DNA of 64,000 bases from Puccinia triticina (lineage: Eukaryota > Basidiomycota > Pucciniomycetes > Pucciniales > Pucciniaceae), in NCBI RefSeq assembly GCF_026914185.1, contig NC_070558.1:4526001-4590000 (forward strand), written 5' to 3'. Within the stretch, counting starts at the first letter, position 1. Each line of letters starts with the position of its first letter. Below the pieces are notes generated by a model, which had not been told where the DNA came from, did no database searches, and saw only the letters and a program-made list of their open reading frames with translations. The translations under genes and the position numbers were made by a program. Of this stretch, positions 53,283 to 64,000 are shown in pieces.

Positions 53283-54512
53283 ATGCACTTCACCGCGTCT
53301 AGTACACTCTGCCTTCTATTTTTTATCTGTCATCTGGCAGGCAGCACAAAAGGAAGCATTTCAAGGACAGGCCGCACTTACGAGGCGACTGCCAGCTCCG
53401 CCTCCTCCGCAGCCACGCCAATGGATGAACTTGACTCTGTGGTTCCACCCGCTGAATGTTCCGAAGTCGAGAGCCGTATTCAAGAGCTCAAGCAAAAGAT
53501 GTTTCCTGCTTCTATGGGTGTGTAAAATACCCCCACTCTGCACGCCATAGCTACTCCTGCAATCGTTCTCCCTCGTTTCTCTTCAAGAACGCTCTAGATG
53601 GCCAGTTCTTCAATGTCCTGCTAAACACAAACTGACATATTTTTTTTTCCAATGCGGATCTCCAGAACGTCTTACAGGTAGGCCTCGAGATGTTTAACAT
53701 TTCACTTTAGTAATCCAGACCTGATCATGGATTGCCAAGAAGACCTTACTGATTTTGAGGTTTTCCCGTAATTTCTCGCTGTCTAGATTGCTACACCCCG
53801 GTTCAAGATGATGAAGATGCAAAACAGCGTTAGTACTGATCGATATTTTCGAATGTGCCGACGTGAGTGGTTGAAAGTAGGAAGGCAATTGCTCAGATTT
53901 TGTTGCACCCTTTTCGCCACCCCGTTCTCCTCAATTCGCCCCATTGGAATTTTTCTTGTTGGCCTGTTTCGCCCATGTTCCCCGACAGTTGTCAAAGGAT
54001 ATGCCAAAGAATATGCCAAAGGTAAGTAAACCCCTCGCAGCATTCCTATCGGAGCTGCTGAATTTAATCCTAGTCCCCATCATGCTTGGCACTGATATTT
54101 CACAATTGGTTCAGTCAAAATCCCTTGGAGAATATGGCATAGAAACCACCCGCGCAGGTTATTCATCGAACATATCCGGCCGCCGGGTATATTTTTGTGC
54201 CTCAGTGGCACTGCAATTCCAGTTAAATATCACGCAGATTTCATAAAACTTGGGTTTGAAAACATGCTGGCCAATGATAGAACGGATATAGAAGTCAAGG
54301 AATGGCTCGTAGTTCTTGCTTATACCCTGAACCACTATGAAGCAAAAGATAAAGACAGGGCACCACAGATGGCCATACCTGCAAAGATTGGTCTCGATAG
54401 ATTGAGGTTAAAGTATAGAAAAAAGAAAGACCTTCTCTTTCATATCGATGGAACGTGGTTACTTGTTAAAGAAATTCTCACGCGCGGAGGGATTGATCCA
54501 AAAGAGGTTTAA
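53283..54512 (+). CDS. Secreted protein, five exons with a 12-nt microexon
   Basis: Model: 53283-53519, 53666-53677, 53787-54021, 54074-54157, 54223-54512; phases match and give 286 codons. The N-terminus MHFTASSTLCLLFFICHLAG is a typical signal peptide. Mature parts include an acidic/Ser linker, SRIQELKQKMFP, MCRREWLKVGRQLLRF, a hydrophobic GIFLVGLF, IMLGTDISQLVQSKSLGEYG, VKYHADFIKLGFENMLAND and a charged end (LRLKYRKKKDLL, LTRGGIDPKEV). No known domain. The C-terminal exon is the best supported. The microexon (NVLQ) and the third exon are inferred from phase and splice consensus; an internal intron GTTAGT...GTAG in exon 3 is an alternative. In a rust this would be an effector candidate, which is inference from size, signal peptide and lack of homology clues. 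Confidence 0.6.
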
Positions 54513-56100
54513 CATGGGAGAAGGGTTTGTTTTACCATTGAAATTTCACTTCCTGGTATATCATCACACTCATGAAACCTATTTAACTGGCACATCTTTC
54601 CCATTGCAAATTAGAACTCCTTGATCCGTCGAATGGGTTCGGACAAACAAAAGGTTAGTAAAACGAGTTATCTTAACCGCTAGCTTGCACTCCAATTGAT
54701 ATTGAATTTCAGCCTTCATCAAACTTTCACTATCCAGGCAATTTGGAGAAGCTTCATAAAACCCTCTAGAATGATCCCCAGTTTTCCAAGGCAATCTACC
54801 CCACCTATCCAATATATGAGGGGGGGGGGGGGCTCAAGGACCTTGCTGTAAATTTCCGCTCTTTTTCGTCTCATGGAGTTAGAGAGTGGCAACCCTAGCT
54901 GTCTTGTATCATCTTTGCATTCAATCCAAGTGGGATATTCTGTTCAGATCTGTGTTGGCATAGCTTTTTCACCAATCTATTCTTCTATCTAATCAGGAGC
55001 TTCTCATCAAAATCTTAATACAAAAATCAGGGTGATCTGGAAAAGCGCTAGCCAAGGCTTTATTTCAGGTTCAGGTTAGCTGAATTTGGCAAGCCTAAGC
55101 CTGAAATCAAGCCTGGGGTTTGTTGAATTGGAGGCTGGGGATAGCCCAGACCAGTGGATTTCCAGCCAGGTTTGAAAGATTTCAAATGACTAAGAAGCTA
55201 GAAATTCAATCATTAGTAATTATCCCCCAAGGAAAATAGGACCTTTGGGCAGGGAAAATCTATAACCAATTTTGCAAAAATTACCTAGCTGGCAGAAGGA
55301 AAAACTCAGCTATACTGAGCATTCTCAGCAAAAAATCGTTTTTTTTCACAAAATGAGAAAAATGGAGTTTATTCAGTCTGGCAAGTGTTGGGCTAGTGCT
55401 GAGCATGCTCAGTTTGGTTCATTTTTAGCTCAATTTTTACTAATGTGTGATTTTGTTGAAAAAATTGACATTTTCCCCAACCCGAATGGCCTATTTTTCT
55501 CGGGAAAATTTGTAGATGATTGTAGTTTAGGGTCCTTACTTGGATAGGGCCTGAGACTTTTGGTATCCTTTCAGTTTGCTCCAGCAAAACAATGTAGGAG
55601 TATTGCACTGTTATCTGCAATTTATGCAATTTTGCTTCTCCATCAGTCTCTATGTCTATTTTTTGGTTTGCTTTTAGCTTGACAACTTACCAATTGTTTA
55701 TCCAGCTCTTTGAGTGGAATTGGCTGGTTTGGTGTGCTCTTCTTTGAATTTGTCTAGAAGGTTGCAATAAACTTATTGTGTTTGCTCCTATTTAGTCTAC
55801 TGTTCTTGTGTTTTCATCACACCACTTCCCTTTGGTGCTTGTTGTGATTCTCTTTGACAGGGAACTTTGGCTGGGATTCTCCTCAAGATGAATCTTGCTG
55901 CTTGCGTTTGTTGGACCTGCTTGCACCACTGTGGATGTATCAGTTTTACCGCTCCCGCTGGGCAGTGTTTGAATCATGGAAAGGGTTTGCTTTCCTTACA
56001 ATTTCACACAGCTTGTTTAGCTCACAGCATCCTTCTGAATTTATTAAAATTATGATGTTCACCTAGGTGTGTAATCTCACAGGTTTAAGTTCCCAGAAAT
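54513..56100. other. Repeat-rich stretch, no supported gene
   Basis: Contains a run of about 14 G at 54821-54834 followed by an ~85-bp dispersed repeat (54845-54935) that recurs at 60079-60160 near a C run. Also short dyads such as GCTGAGCATGCTCAG at about 55398. Open frames are short. Confidence 0.4.
54845..54935 (+). repeat. Dispersed ~85-bp repeat, copy 1
   Basis: AAATTTCCGCTCTTTTTCGT then CTCATGGAGTTAGAGAGTGG and AACCCTAGCTGTCTTG aligns with 60079-60160 (AAATTTCCACTGTTTTTTGG, CTCATGAGGGGGTGGTAG, CCCTGGCTGTCTTGGACC). The copies differ by roughly a quarter of positions. Confidence 0.6.
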
Positions 56101-56121
56101 TTACAACTTAAACCAACCAAT

Positions 56122-56525
56122 GTGAACGCTCTTAACAAGAAATGCAATGTGAACAAAAGAAAACTGGCCAACAAACAATTATTAAAAAAACACAGCAGAA
56201 GAAAGAGATTGAATTCAAAGCAGCGTACAGAAACTGGAAATTTTGACTTTAACAAGGTAATGCAAAGTTCCTTGAATACTGACTTGCACTTGAACCCTTG
56301 GATATTGAATTTCAACCTCCATTGAAATCTCAATGTTCTGATGTGCTGCAAGAGCTTTGGAGAATCCTCAACAATGAACCCCACCTTTCTGAATCAATCT
56401 ACAAATCCAAGTTTATTAAAGACACAGATTTTCCAGAATGTCAAAAAAAAAATTCATGGGTTCCCCCTAGAATTTACAAATCTCAGAAAAAACCAACCAT
56501 GGGTTCTACAAGATTAAAACAGTGA
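56122..56525 (+). other. Weak coding-like remnant
   Basis: Lys/Asn-rich frames, one reading LKSQCSDVLQELWRILNNEP and HLSESIYKSKFIKDTDFPEC, could be the remains of a gene; no start, domain or splice model is supported. Confidence 0.2.
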
Positions 56526-57106
56526 AGAAAAAAAATCATGAGTCCCCACAAAGTATAAAATATGCAATTGTTCAACAACTCCAATAGCCTTCCAACATCA
56601 GCAGAAGTGCTGTGCCACAGGCTCAGCCCCCAGCCCGCCTCAAGTGCACGGGTCAAAAGGACTGGACGTGAAGGCCCCCGGCCCGCAGCAAAGACTGGTG
56701 ACCAGTGGGGGGCCCACTCTCTGCCCTTCAAACTGCGCACGTGCTACAGCGGAAGGGTTGAGGGAGACGGATAGCTGGAATTTCAGCATCTCCAAACCCC
56801 CTGGGGGACTACGGCCATCAACCCGCGCCTTTTAACCAAGACCAACCACACCACCCCCAGTCTAAAGTAACGCCGCCCCTCTCATTTCCCATTGCCATTG
56901 CCGCCACACCCGCCCCAGACCCAGTCGTTATGGTTCCAACCTCCCTGGAGATGGTCTCTACCACCACAGCAAAACATGTTGATTTGGTTTACCCCTGGTA
57001 AGCCCTATTGTTTCCCCCCATCGCGACCACCCCTTATGCTAATCAAACTTGGTCATCCTTCATCTACAGCGTCCCTTTTAACCATCGTACCGCCATTTCT
57101 CAGACC

Positions 57107-57210
57107 GCGCAAAGCCACTCGGGCCATTGAAAACTGGCATTCAAACCGTGCCCAGCCAGTCGGGCCGTTGAAGCGCTCCCATTCAAACTGCGCCAAACCA
57201 GTCTGCTTGA
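57107..57210 (+). repeat. 42-bp tandem repeat, 2.5 copies
   Basis: Units GCGCAAAGCCACTCGGGCCA..., GTGCCCAGCCAGTCGGGCCG... and GCGCCAAACCAGTC, each ending CATTCAAAC(C/T). A related phrase (CCATTCAAACCTTGCCCAGC) recurs at 57416. Confidence 0.65.
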
Positions 57211-58004
57211 AATATGTTGCCTTAGTTTAGCCGGTTTACCGGTTACTCCAACCCCCAGCCATCACTCCCACTGTCAGCTGCCTAAGCCAGACTAGGCCAA
57301 TACACCCAGCTGTACCCCACTCGCCTCATCAAGACCAGCCCCTTACACACCCCACCGTCCCCCAAATACTCACACAGGGCCATCTACAACATATAGTCTG
57401 CTTATTATTAATCCCCATTCAAACCTTGCCCAGCCAGTCCAACTGAAAACCATGCCCCTACTTTGTCCAGGCCTTGGTCTCAACCACCAAGTCAGGCCAG
57501 GCTAATACAGTTGGATCTTTGATCAAGCAGATGGTTCCGCTTGTCTACCTTTGTGGTCACCATTCTTGTCACAAGATGTTTTCTGATTCAGTCCACAGCT
57601 CAAGGCTCCTTTTCCAATCAGGAGCAGTTGGTAGCCAAACCTTCCAGTCTTCCTATATTGACTTTTTGAAGCCGCCCGGCCAACAAAACACCCAATGAAT
57701 TGGTCCCAGTAGGCGGTGGACTATAACTCTTCAGACATGAACAAGCTGAAAGTTCTTTGCAAGTAGGTGCTGCAACCTTTCTTCAATCATTATTTCTTGA
57801 ATTTGTCTTTTTTTTTTTTGCTTGGCAATTGGTTACACATCTGACTGTTGGGTCCTTCATATTGTGCCCATCAATTACAGCTCTGCAATCAAATCAGCCC
57901 TCGGACATATTGACTCGGAAAATGTGAATGAATTGATTGTGTTGATCAACTCATCCTCACCCGGTCCTTCTGTCACAAACAACAATCTGAGATTTTGGGC
58001 TGTC
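57211..58004. other. No supported gene
   Basis: Short plus-strand frames at 57474-57698 and 57822-58004 (AIGYTSDCWVLHIVPINY) read weakly like protein, but no family, start or splice model could be supported. The second ends where the Copia gag begins on the other strand. Confidence 0.3.
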
Positions 58005-58457
58005 TTAGGTATTCATGTCCCTGTTGTACTGGATGTCCAACCATTTGTTCCATAACTGGAACACTGAGAGTAGGGAGTCGGATGTGTAGATAGTTTTTAT
58101 ATCCGTCCAGATAGCATGTGGGTCCTGCTTGTTATTGTCGTTGATAACGCTAGTGAAGATTGCGTTGGATATGGCTTTGCTTAAGATGCTGCAGGTCCTC
58201 AGTGCGCCTTGAAGTTCGTCATCATCTGGTTCTTTTGACATTGGTTCCTCTAGATAGTCCTCAAGATGTTGGGGTCTAAGGTGCATCTTAATTTTTCTCT
58301 CCCACAGCGGGAAATTAGATCTGTCGAACTTAGGTACGTTGACGTGATCTTTATCCGGGCTGTAAGCGTTGCTCCTGGCGGCTGGTTGCGTGGGTTTTTT
58401 CCGTGCCGCTAGAACTCTGATTTCTCGTGTTCGCCATCTTGGCCTGCCTTTAGTTGC
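58005..58457 (-). pseudogene. Copia gag N-terminal part
   Basis: The minus strand reads KPTQPAARSNAYSPDKDHVN, VPKFDRSNFPLWERKIKMHL, LRPQHLEDYLEE, SKAISNAIFTSVIND, AIWTDIKTIYTSDSLLSVFQ and LWNKWLDIQYN, the classic arrangement of Copia Gag (W-W-K motif, then a helical UBN2-like region). The ATG at about 58440 is in a different frame from this reading, so a frameshift lies near the start. The ORF ends at 58005, where unrelated sequence begins, so the element is truncated. Confidence 0.6.
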
Positions 58458-58499
58458 CTCTCGAGGTAGTCCTATTGAGCTATTCGAGACTGTAAATCT

Positions 58500-59299
58500 G
58501 AAAAAATTGGAGTAACTAAAGTTTATTTCTTGTTAGGTACATTCTCCTTTATTAGTAATTACAAAGTAGTGAGCTGTTTGTATTTCTATGTACCTAAAGG
58601 CAGGACGCGAAATCCTGATGGCTGGTCTGAGATGAGGGATAACTGAGAGATGAGGATGGGTCTGAGCCTGCGCTACTGGTTGGTGATTGTTTAGGTGGTC
58701 TGCACACCGGGCAAACACTGACGTCTCAATCAGTCTCAGTTGTCTGTTTTGCTAGTCTTTCTGGTTTGTCTTTTGCTTACTGTGGTAACAGCAGATTATT
58801 GTAGTAATTGTGTTTTGTCCTGACGGAATAGTTCTGCTGTAGTTCTGTCTGTTTGCACAAGCGCCATTCTTGGTCAGCTTGGCTTCTACGTCTTTCTGGT
58901 CTGAGGAGCTGCTCCAGTGCTTATGGTGATCTGAGTCCTCCGTGATTCTGTTGAGCAGCTCGTGCCTGGTCTGTATGCCGAGTCGTTCCGCAAGAGTTCT
59001 GAGGAAGGACAAGATTCAGTCAGTGTGCTGCTTTAATCTGTTGATCTCTAACCTCGGGAACGTACAAGGTTCTGGGATTTGCTTGAGCTTTATGCTTGGT
59101 CTTGGCCGTTGCGTTTGTTGCTTCGGCTGGGGCTGTTTGTGTTCGGCGGAGCAATACACTTTAGCTGACTAGCCTGTTAGGGCTGTGGGTCTGGGCTTGG
59201 AAAAAAGGGTTTACCTTTATCTCCGGCTGGGTCTAGTTCTGGGTTGAGCCGCGCTAGCTTCCTGGCTGGTTGCTGCGGGCCTGGGCCTGTATTCCAACA
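58500..59299 (-). mobile_element. Probable 5' LTR and leader of the Copia element
   Basis: On the minus strand TGTTGGAATACAGG begins at 59299, as in many Copia LTRs, and the gag ORF follows about 850 bp later in the same direction. The 3' LTR border and primer-binding site were not fixed. Confidence 0.35.
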
Positions 59300-60262
59300 A
59301 CTGGCACCCTCTTTCATCACAGGTAACAACCTTGTCCCTAAGCTAGACGGCCAAAAGGCCTGCAAGGGATGGATTGCCCTGCCTGGGGCTATCAAGTGCC
59401 CTGGATGAGGGTATAAAAAGAGAACCAAATCCCTCCTTTTCCTGTCCCTCAGCAGGAAACAGGTTTTCCAAGTGTTCCACTACTGAGATTTTCTCAGCGC
59501 CATTACTCTCAATAGCTCTACTCATCTCGGCATCATATTCCCCTAGAATAATTTAGCCTCCTTTGCAGTGGTTTGCTGCTGAAGCATTAGCGCACCAGTT
59601 TACTTCTGGTTGGCCGCTGATTTAGTACACTGAAAATCAACACTTTTTTCCAGTGATATTAATCAGTGGTTAGTGCATTAATTGGACCACTGGTTTTCAG
59701 AGCAACACAGCAGTCTAAAAGAACACTGCACTGAAGGCTTTGCTGTGATGTTTGGTGCACTGTGGTTTCACACTTTCCAAAAGTGTGTCATCCACATGCA
59801 GATGATCATCATCTAAATTGCCCTTTTAGTGAGATATGTCTCACATAATCAAAGAATTCATTCTTTTGTTGTGAGATTTATCAATAGCACTGTTCCAAGG
59901 GGTTTATTTTTCCTAATTTCAGTTGCAAAATGAGATCAACATTGGGAAAAATCATGGTATAGAAATGTTTGAGCTAGGGGAATATTCAAATACTTAATCT
60001 GCATAAAGGAGGTAGGAGACTGAACCCCACAGCGGCGCAGCCGCCTTGGCCTCTAGTGGGATAATATAATTCAAACAAATTTCCACTGTTTTTTGGCTCA
60101 TGAGGGGGTGGTAGCCCTGGCTGTCTTGGACCATCTTATCATTGCCCATTGTGATTATTTGCTGTACTTCACAGCTGTGTTTGTATCCATTTTTTGCCAA
60201 TACATCATGAGAAACACTGCCAAGGGGTTGTATTGGTTACAACCCCCCCCCCCCCCCCGCAA
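59300..60262. other. Intergenic with a TATA box, no supported gene
   Basis: GGGTATAAAAAGAGAACC at about 59410-59427 on the plus strand looks like a core promoter, but no ORF follows it. The second copy of the ~85-bp dispersed repeat is at 60079-60160, and a run of 16 C is at 60243-60258. Confidence 0.35.
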
Positions 60263-60264
60263 TA

Positions 60265-60429
60265 AGGCTGACCAGGGGTATCCAATGTGATATTGGTCTC
60301 CTGGAACAATACTATATTGATGGGACCCACCAATATATTGTCCCTTTGTTTTTGTAATCTATTGGTGGACCCTGCCATATAGGATTAGCAGTGGATACCA
60401 ATATTATATTGGTAGCCTCTGGTCAACCT
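60265..60429. mobile_element. TA-flanked foldback MITE
   Basis: Left AGGCTGACCAGGGGTATCCA and right TGGTAGCCTCTGGTCAACCT are inverted repeats, flanked by TA (60263-60264 and 60430-60431). Inner sub-hairpins repeat CCAATNNNATATTGG. It is inserted next to the 16-C run. Confidence 0.65.
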
Positions 60430-60997
60430 TACCATGGGATTCACAACCAATACAAGCCCCTTTGCAGTGAAACTTTTTGTCCAACACACAACAAGAAGAG
60501 CACACCTGAATGCAGAGATACTGAAGGCACTGTACAATTTAACTAAAAAAACCTGCCTGAAAATTTAAGAATGAAAGTGGGTAGCAAAAAGTTGTTATGC
60601 AAGTAAACGTTTTACGTACACACCAGGAGGTTTACTCATCTGCCTTCACTGACTCTTCTTCATGGGATAGCACAAGCAGTAATTGAAAGGAGTAATTCCA
60701 ATCATGCACTCCAATTGAATGGCCAGTACAACGGGTCATTAGGCAGGGGCAGATTCCTTCTTGGCCATTTGTATCTGCTCTCTGAGCAGATATCCTGGCT
60801 GCTGGCAAGAAATCTTCCCTGTCAGGCATGTACAAGCTGGTAGACTTTGTAGCTGCTGGTTGCTTGGGAGGAGCCCTCTTCAATTAGCCCACAACTTTAC
60901 AGCTATTTTTTTACTTTGAGAGCATCTTTACTGGTTGAGCTAAGTTTGAACAAGTTTAGAATGTAAGCTATTGCTAGCTAAAGTATGAACAGCAAAT

Positions 60998-61263
60998 TTG
61001 ACTGTATCAGTGGCTTTCAAGGTGTTGAGTAGGGTGATGTGTGAAGATTCAAGTGCCAAGAGCGCTTCAAAAAGGGAAAGAGGGCCTAAGGGCAAACCTA
61101 ACCCAACTAGGAAGAAAGTTCAGCGACCACTTCTCAAGACAATGCATATGCATGAGTCTCAGGCGGATGATTATGCTTTGGCTGACATCTTTGCTCCCCC
61201 ATTAGCCACATCAGCAATGGATAAAGAGCCCCAACAGATCAAGCAAAGCAAGCGACCTTTAAG
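60998..61263 (+). other. Possible orphan exon
   Basis: A basic stretch (SAKSASKRERGPKGKPNPTR, KKVQRPLLKTMHMHESQAD, DYALADIFAPPLATSAMD) ends at CCTTTAAG followed by the strong donor GTAAGTC at 61264. No following exon was found. It may be the first exon of a decayed transposase-like gene. Confidence 0.3.
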
Positions 61264-62519
61264 GTAAGTCTTGTGAGCTGATTCCCCCCTGTAGCAAAGG
61301 AGTTCTAACTGATAGATGGTGAATCTATACAGTCTAAACAACTCCAACACACACCTAGGCCTATTTGGCTCCAGCCTCAGAGGAAGGATCACCCTGGCTC
61401 CAACAGGAGGTGAGTCCAACATCTGCAGAGCCTCTTCTAAGATAGACGGACAACTAAAAGAGATCTGATGTTCTAATACAGAATCTTGCAAGTCTTGCCG
61501 TCTATTCAAGAGCATTGGCAAACGCTGAGGTATCTGACTCAACAAGTCCCAATTTAAGGCTAAGAGTTCAACTTAATGAGTTTGAGCATAGAACACTGAT
61601 GATGTCCAAAGTATTCCGGATCAATCTAGATCCTTCAGCTGTTATTTGTTTACATTCCTGTTCATATCACTATCACGGACTTTAATCCGCTTTTAGGTAC
61701 TAAACTTTGTTCTAGACTAAAGTTGTAGTTTCATAATAATAAACTAACTAGCAATATAAATTTTAGTTGCCCAAATTCTTTTATGATGTACATGGGTCAA
61801 TGGCAGTATGTGAGCTCACTGTTGCTAAATGTAACAATGGGAAGCTGAATATGGAGCTTCAAGTTCAGCTCCTTTATCTTTGGCCTACCTTGGCCTGGTA
61901 CAGTTGAATTCAGTGGCTAATCTAGCTCAAACTAGCCACTGGTAAAGATGCTCAGAATGTGTCATGATCTCATGCAAGTCAACTTTGAAACCTAATTACA
62001 TTTAGTGTAAAATGCCAAATGCCAAATTGCACTTCAAAAAACAGGCAGGTTGATTTACATAGTGTCCTAGGTCAGCACTAAACAGTATGCTGCAGCTAAT
62101 GAAATTTGATTTTGATTGAGAGAAGCAGGAAATTGAAAAAAATGAAGTTGAAGCCCAGGAGCTTGGCGATTCAACAAGAAACTTCAGGTTTGATCTCTTC
62201 TTCCTGGGGACCTGGTCATCTGTCTACATTATAATTACACCTTGAGGCCAGATGGGGACCAGCATGACAAAACATTTTTTGCAGTAGCATGCTTGATTCA
62301 AGCAGATGTGGCCACTGTATATCTTCAACTAATGCAGCTAATAGTCATATGTTTCTGTCTGCTGGAATATTCCAAAACAGGACTTTGCTTGCACCATAAA
62401 CCTGGTATTCAAAGTTTACTTGCATAAAATCATAAACTTACAAGCTGGAAAAAAGTATGTGCCACCCAAACACTCAAAGCAGAGCAGTATTTCTGAAGTG
62501 CTACATGAAAACTTAGGAC
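61264..62519. other. No supported gene
   Basis: A/T-rich sequence with short frames only on both strands; nothing recognisable. Confidence 0.4.
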
Positions 62520-63448
62520 CTGTGTGTCAGCCACAGAGTACATGTCACAGTACCTTACACGTACCAAGTACCTGCAATTGTTCACATTACATATAGTACA
62601 TCCCTTTTTACACCTTTATTACATATGTATATCATTTGATACAAGCTTAGGAATGTACTCCTGTTATACATTACATTACAGATAGCCATAGTTAAATACA
62701 GTTACCATAATGTACTGTTGTTATGAGAGTTAAGTTACGTGCAACAGTAAGATTACAATACATTGTAATATTACTGTACACGTGAAATACCCCAAGACAG
62801 GTATCACTCATTTATCCCCTGTTACGCCTCAGTCCCCATTTACATAATATATTGGTTATGATATAATTACATAAACAATACATGATGTAATCCAATTCAA
62901 AGAGCACTGAATGGAATCAATGATTGGTTATGATCAGCTAGTGTGCACAGCTACTGATCCAGGATCAGTACTGATCATTACACTGCCCTGATCATTTCCA
63001 ATGTTGATCCTCATGAGGATCTGCTTCCCTTGAGCGCTTCCAGTTCCCCCCTGGTCCTGAAGCGCCTCCAAGCGCCTCGTATTCCCTCCTGCTCTTTCCC
63101 CTCTATATAAACACACCCCTCAGGACTGTTTATCCCTCAGAATATTATTATAGCAAGGTTTAACACATACATAGTTAAACAGTGCCTTCATTCTCACCCA
63201 TCTTTCAATTCAGGAATAACATCAACTCTTGATTACCCTTACCTTTCTGTAGGTAAAACCACGAACCCAAGTTGAGTTATTCCTTGGATGCCTATTAACA
63301 CCCTGTGTTGATCTGGATGCGCCTTAATTGAGCAAGCCTCTCAGTCAAGATTACTGATAGAGTGAAACCTTTTACAGGTCTTACCACAAACCCATTGGCC
63401 CATCCTTGGCATCTTACACCATCATCTTGATAGTAACAACCCTCTCAG
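62520..63448 (+). mobile_element. LTR-like promoter region
   Basis: A/T-rich stretch with many GTAC/TACGTAC words, then dyads built on TGATCA/GATCAGTACTGATCA (about 62960), a TATA box TATATAA at 63104-63110 and a pyrimidine-rich leader. A splice-acceptor-like CCCTCTCAG ends at 63448, right before an open frame. LTR borders are not visible. Confidence 0.35.
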
Positions 63449-63756
63449 ACACGGTTAGTTACATACAGGCTGACACTGTGGGCCTGTTGGGAAGCACCCG
63501 TGATACGTGATAAATGGGCAAATTCATTGTGTGCAACCCAAAGTTTGCCCCCTGTCTTCACCCAAAATTTAGAACCCCCAGGGGTTGTGTGTGATAAATA
63601 CACACATTTAATACATATAACCACCATGAAAACTTAGGGGACTATGTGGTAGGTGATGTGAAGCTAACTCCAGCCTTAACTCCAACCATACACTTGTGGG
63701 AAGGGGTAGAACCCCCTGATGATGACAAAGGGGCCATTGTTATTCAAGGGGAGTAA
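63449..63756 (+). CDS. Partial ORF, retroelement-associated
   Basis: An open frame of 102 codons with no ATG at its start but an acceptor-like CTCTCAG just upstream. It reads VIRDKWANSLCATQSLPP, VFTQNLEPPGVVCDKIHTFN, NLGDYVVGDVKLTPALTP, IHLWEGVEPPDDDKGAIVI and ends QGE-stop at 63756. The stop is followed immediately by TGTTGCAGC, which could be the start of an LTR; AAGGGGAG just before would serve as a polypurine tract. No domain recognised; the exon upstream is not identified. Confidence 0.4.
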
Positions 63757-64000
63757 TGTTGCAGCACCACTGGAATTTCAGCATATTTTACTGAATGTCA
63801 CCTGACACCTATTGGAGGACTTCCAGTTGATCTGGAAAGTCAGATCTGAGCCAAAAGATTTCAGATTTCTCAGGGAAATCTAGGTCCCCAAAGATCCCAG
63901 AAGTGATCCAGAGTTCCAAAATTCAGATTTCCCTGCAAAATCTGAAATTCCAGATTTACTCAAATTTGATGGGAGGTCCTCCATTCACAGCCAATTTTTC
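63757..64000 (+). mobile_element. Possible LTR start, cut by the window edge
   Basis: Begins TGTTGCAGCACC directly after a purine-rich AAGGGGAGTAA. It contains an inverted pair ATTGGAGGACTTCC (63810) and GGGAGGTCCTCCATT (63970) and several AGATTTCC/GGAAATCT words. The right end lies outside the window. Confidence 0.3.

Noticed and set aside
1..64000. rRNA genes, bacterial operons or phage
   Set aside because: No rRNA-like conserved stretch, no Shine-Dalgarno-spaced gene strings; spliced genes and eukaryotic retroelements throughout.

Overview
This window looks like a repeat-dominated piece of a basidiomycete nuclear genome, most likely a rust fungus (Pucciniales, Puccinia-like). The reasons are short GT-AG introns of about 50-110 nt with CTRAC-like branch sites, a Tnp2/Transposase_21-type transposase with a satellite ORF, a spliced fungal-style DUF1365 gene, a small spliced secreted-protein gene, and dense Ty3, Copia, LINE, hAT and MITE debris. 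The genus is an inference; nothing here is bacterial or viral.

Layout. 0-13 kb: the gene-like part. It holds a spliced Tnp2-type transposase (2144-5103), a companion ORF with a frameshift (5530-7243), a four-exon gene of unknown function (8738-11232) and decayed gene pieces. Five copies of a 38-bp imperfect palindrome (86, 7567, 7870, 8153, 13070) punctuate these genes and were not seen elsewhere. 13-23 kb: sequence without supported genes, an LTR fragment with TATA box and primer-binding site, a TA-flanked MITE, a spliced gag-like pseudogene (18508-20262), clustered CACTCC/GGAGTG dyads, a 420-bp TGTTG microsatellite and a minisatellite. 23-32 kb: a degenerate minus-strand C2H2/OrsD-like gene carrying a CACTG-type MITE, a degenerate ~120-bp satellite with two nested foldback MITEs, a 19-bp minisatellite, and arrays of a self-complementary hairpin satellite built on TGACCGG/CCGGTCA. 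32-37.6 kb: a Ty3-like retrotransposon with gag-protease, a TTTTTTA -1 frameshift site, and pol; its integrase carries a frameshift and is cut off by a hAT element.

37.6-49 kb is a nest. A hAT transposon (37596-41301) joins Ty3 pol on its left to a minus-strand LINE on its right without matching target duplications. The LINE (ORF1 zinc-knuckle gag, ORF2 endonuclease and reverse transcriptase) is broken by an inverted segment, a MITE, hairpin-satellite arrays and a 1740-bp non-autonomous hAT element with a perfect 8-bp target duplication. 49-55 kb contains the two best host genes: a two-exon DUF1365 membrane protein (minus strand, 708 codons) and a five-exon secreted protein (285 codons). 55-64 kb is again repeats: a Copia gag on the minus strand with its LTR, a foldback MITE, LTR-like promoters and a partial ORF running into the right edge.

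Themes. Many broken element ORFs carry CGA-to-TGA stops, as expected from C-to-T mutation at CpG. Self-complementary DNA (38-bp palindromes, hairpin satellite, foldback MITEs) is unusually abundant and sits at element borders and rearrangement points. All family assignments come from reading motifs; no database search was possible.
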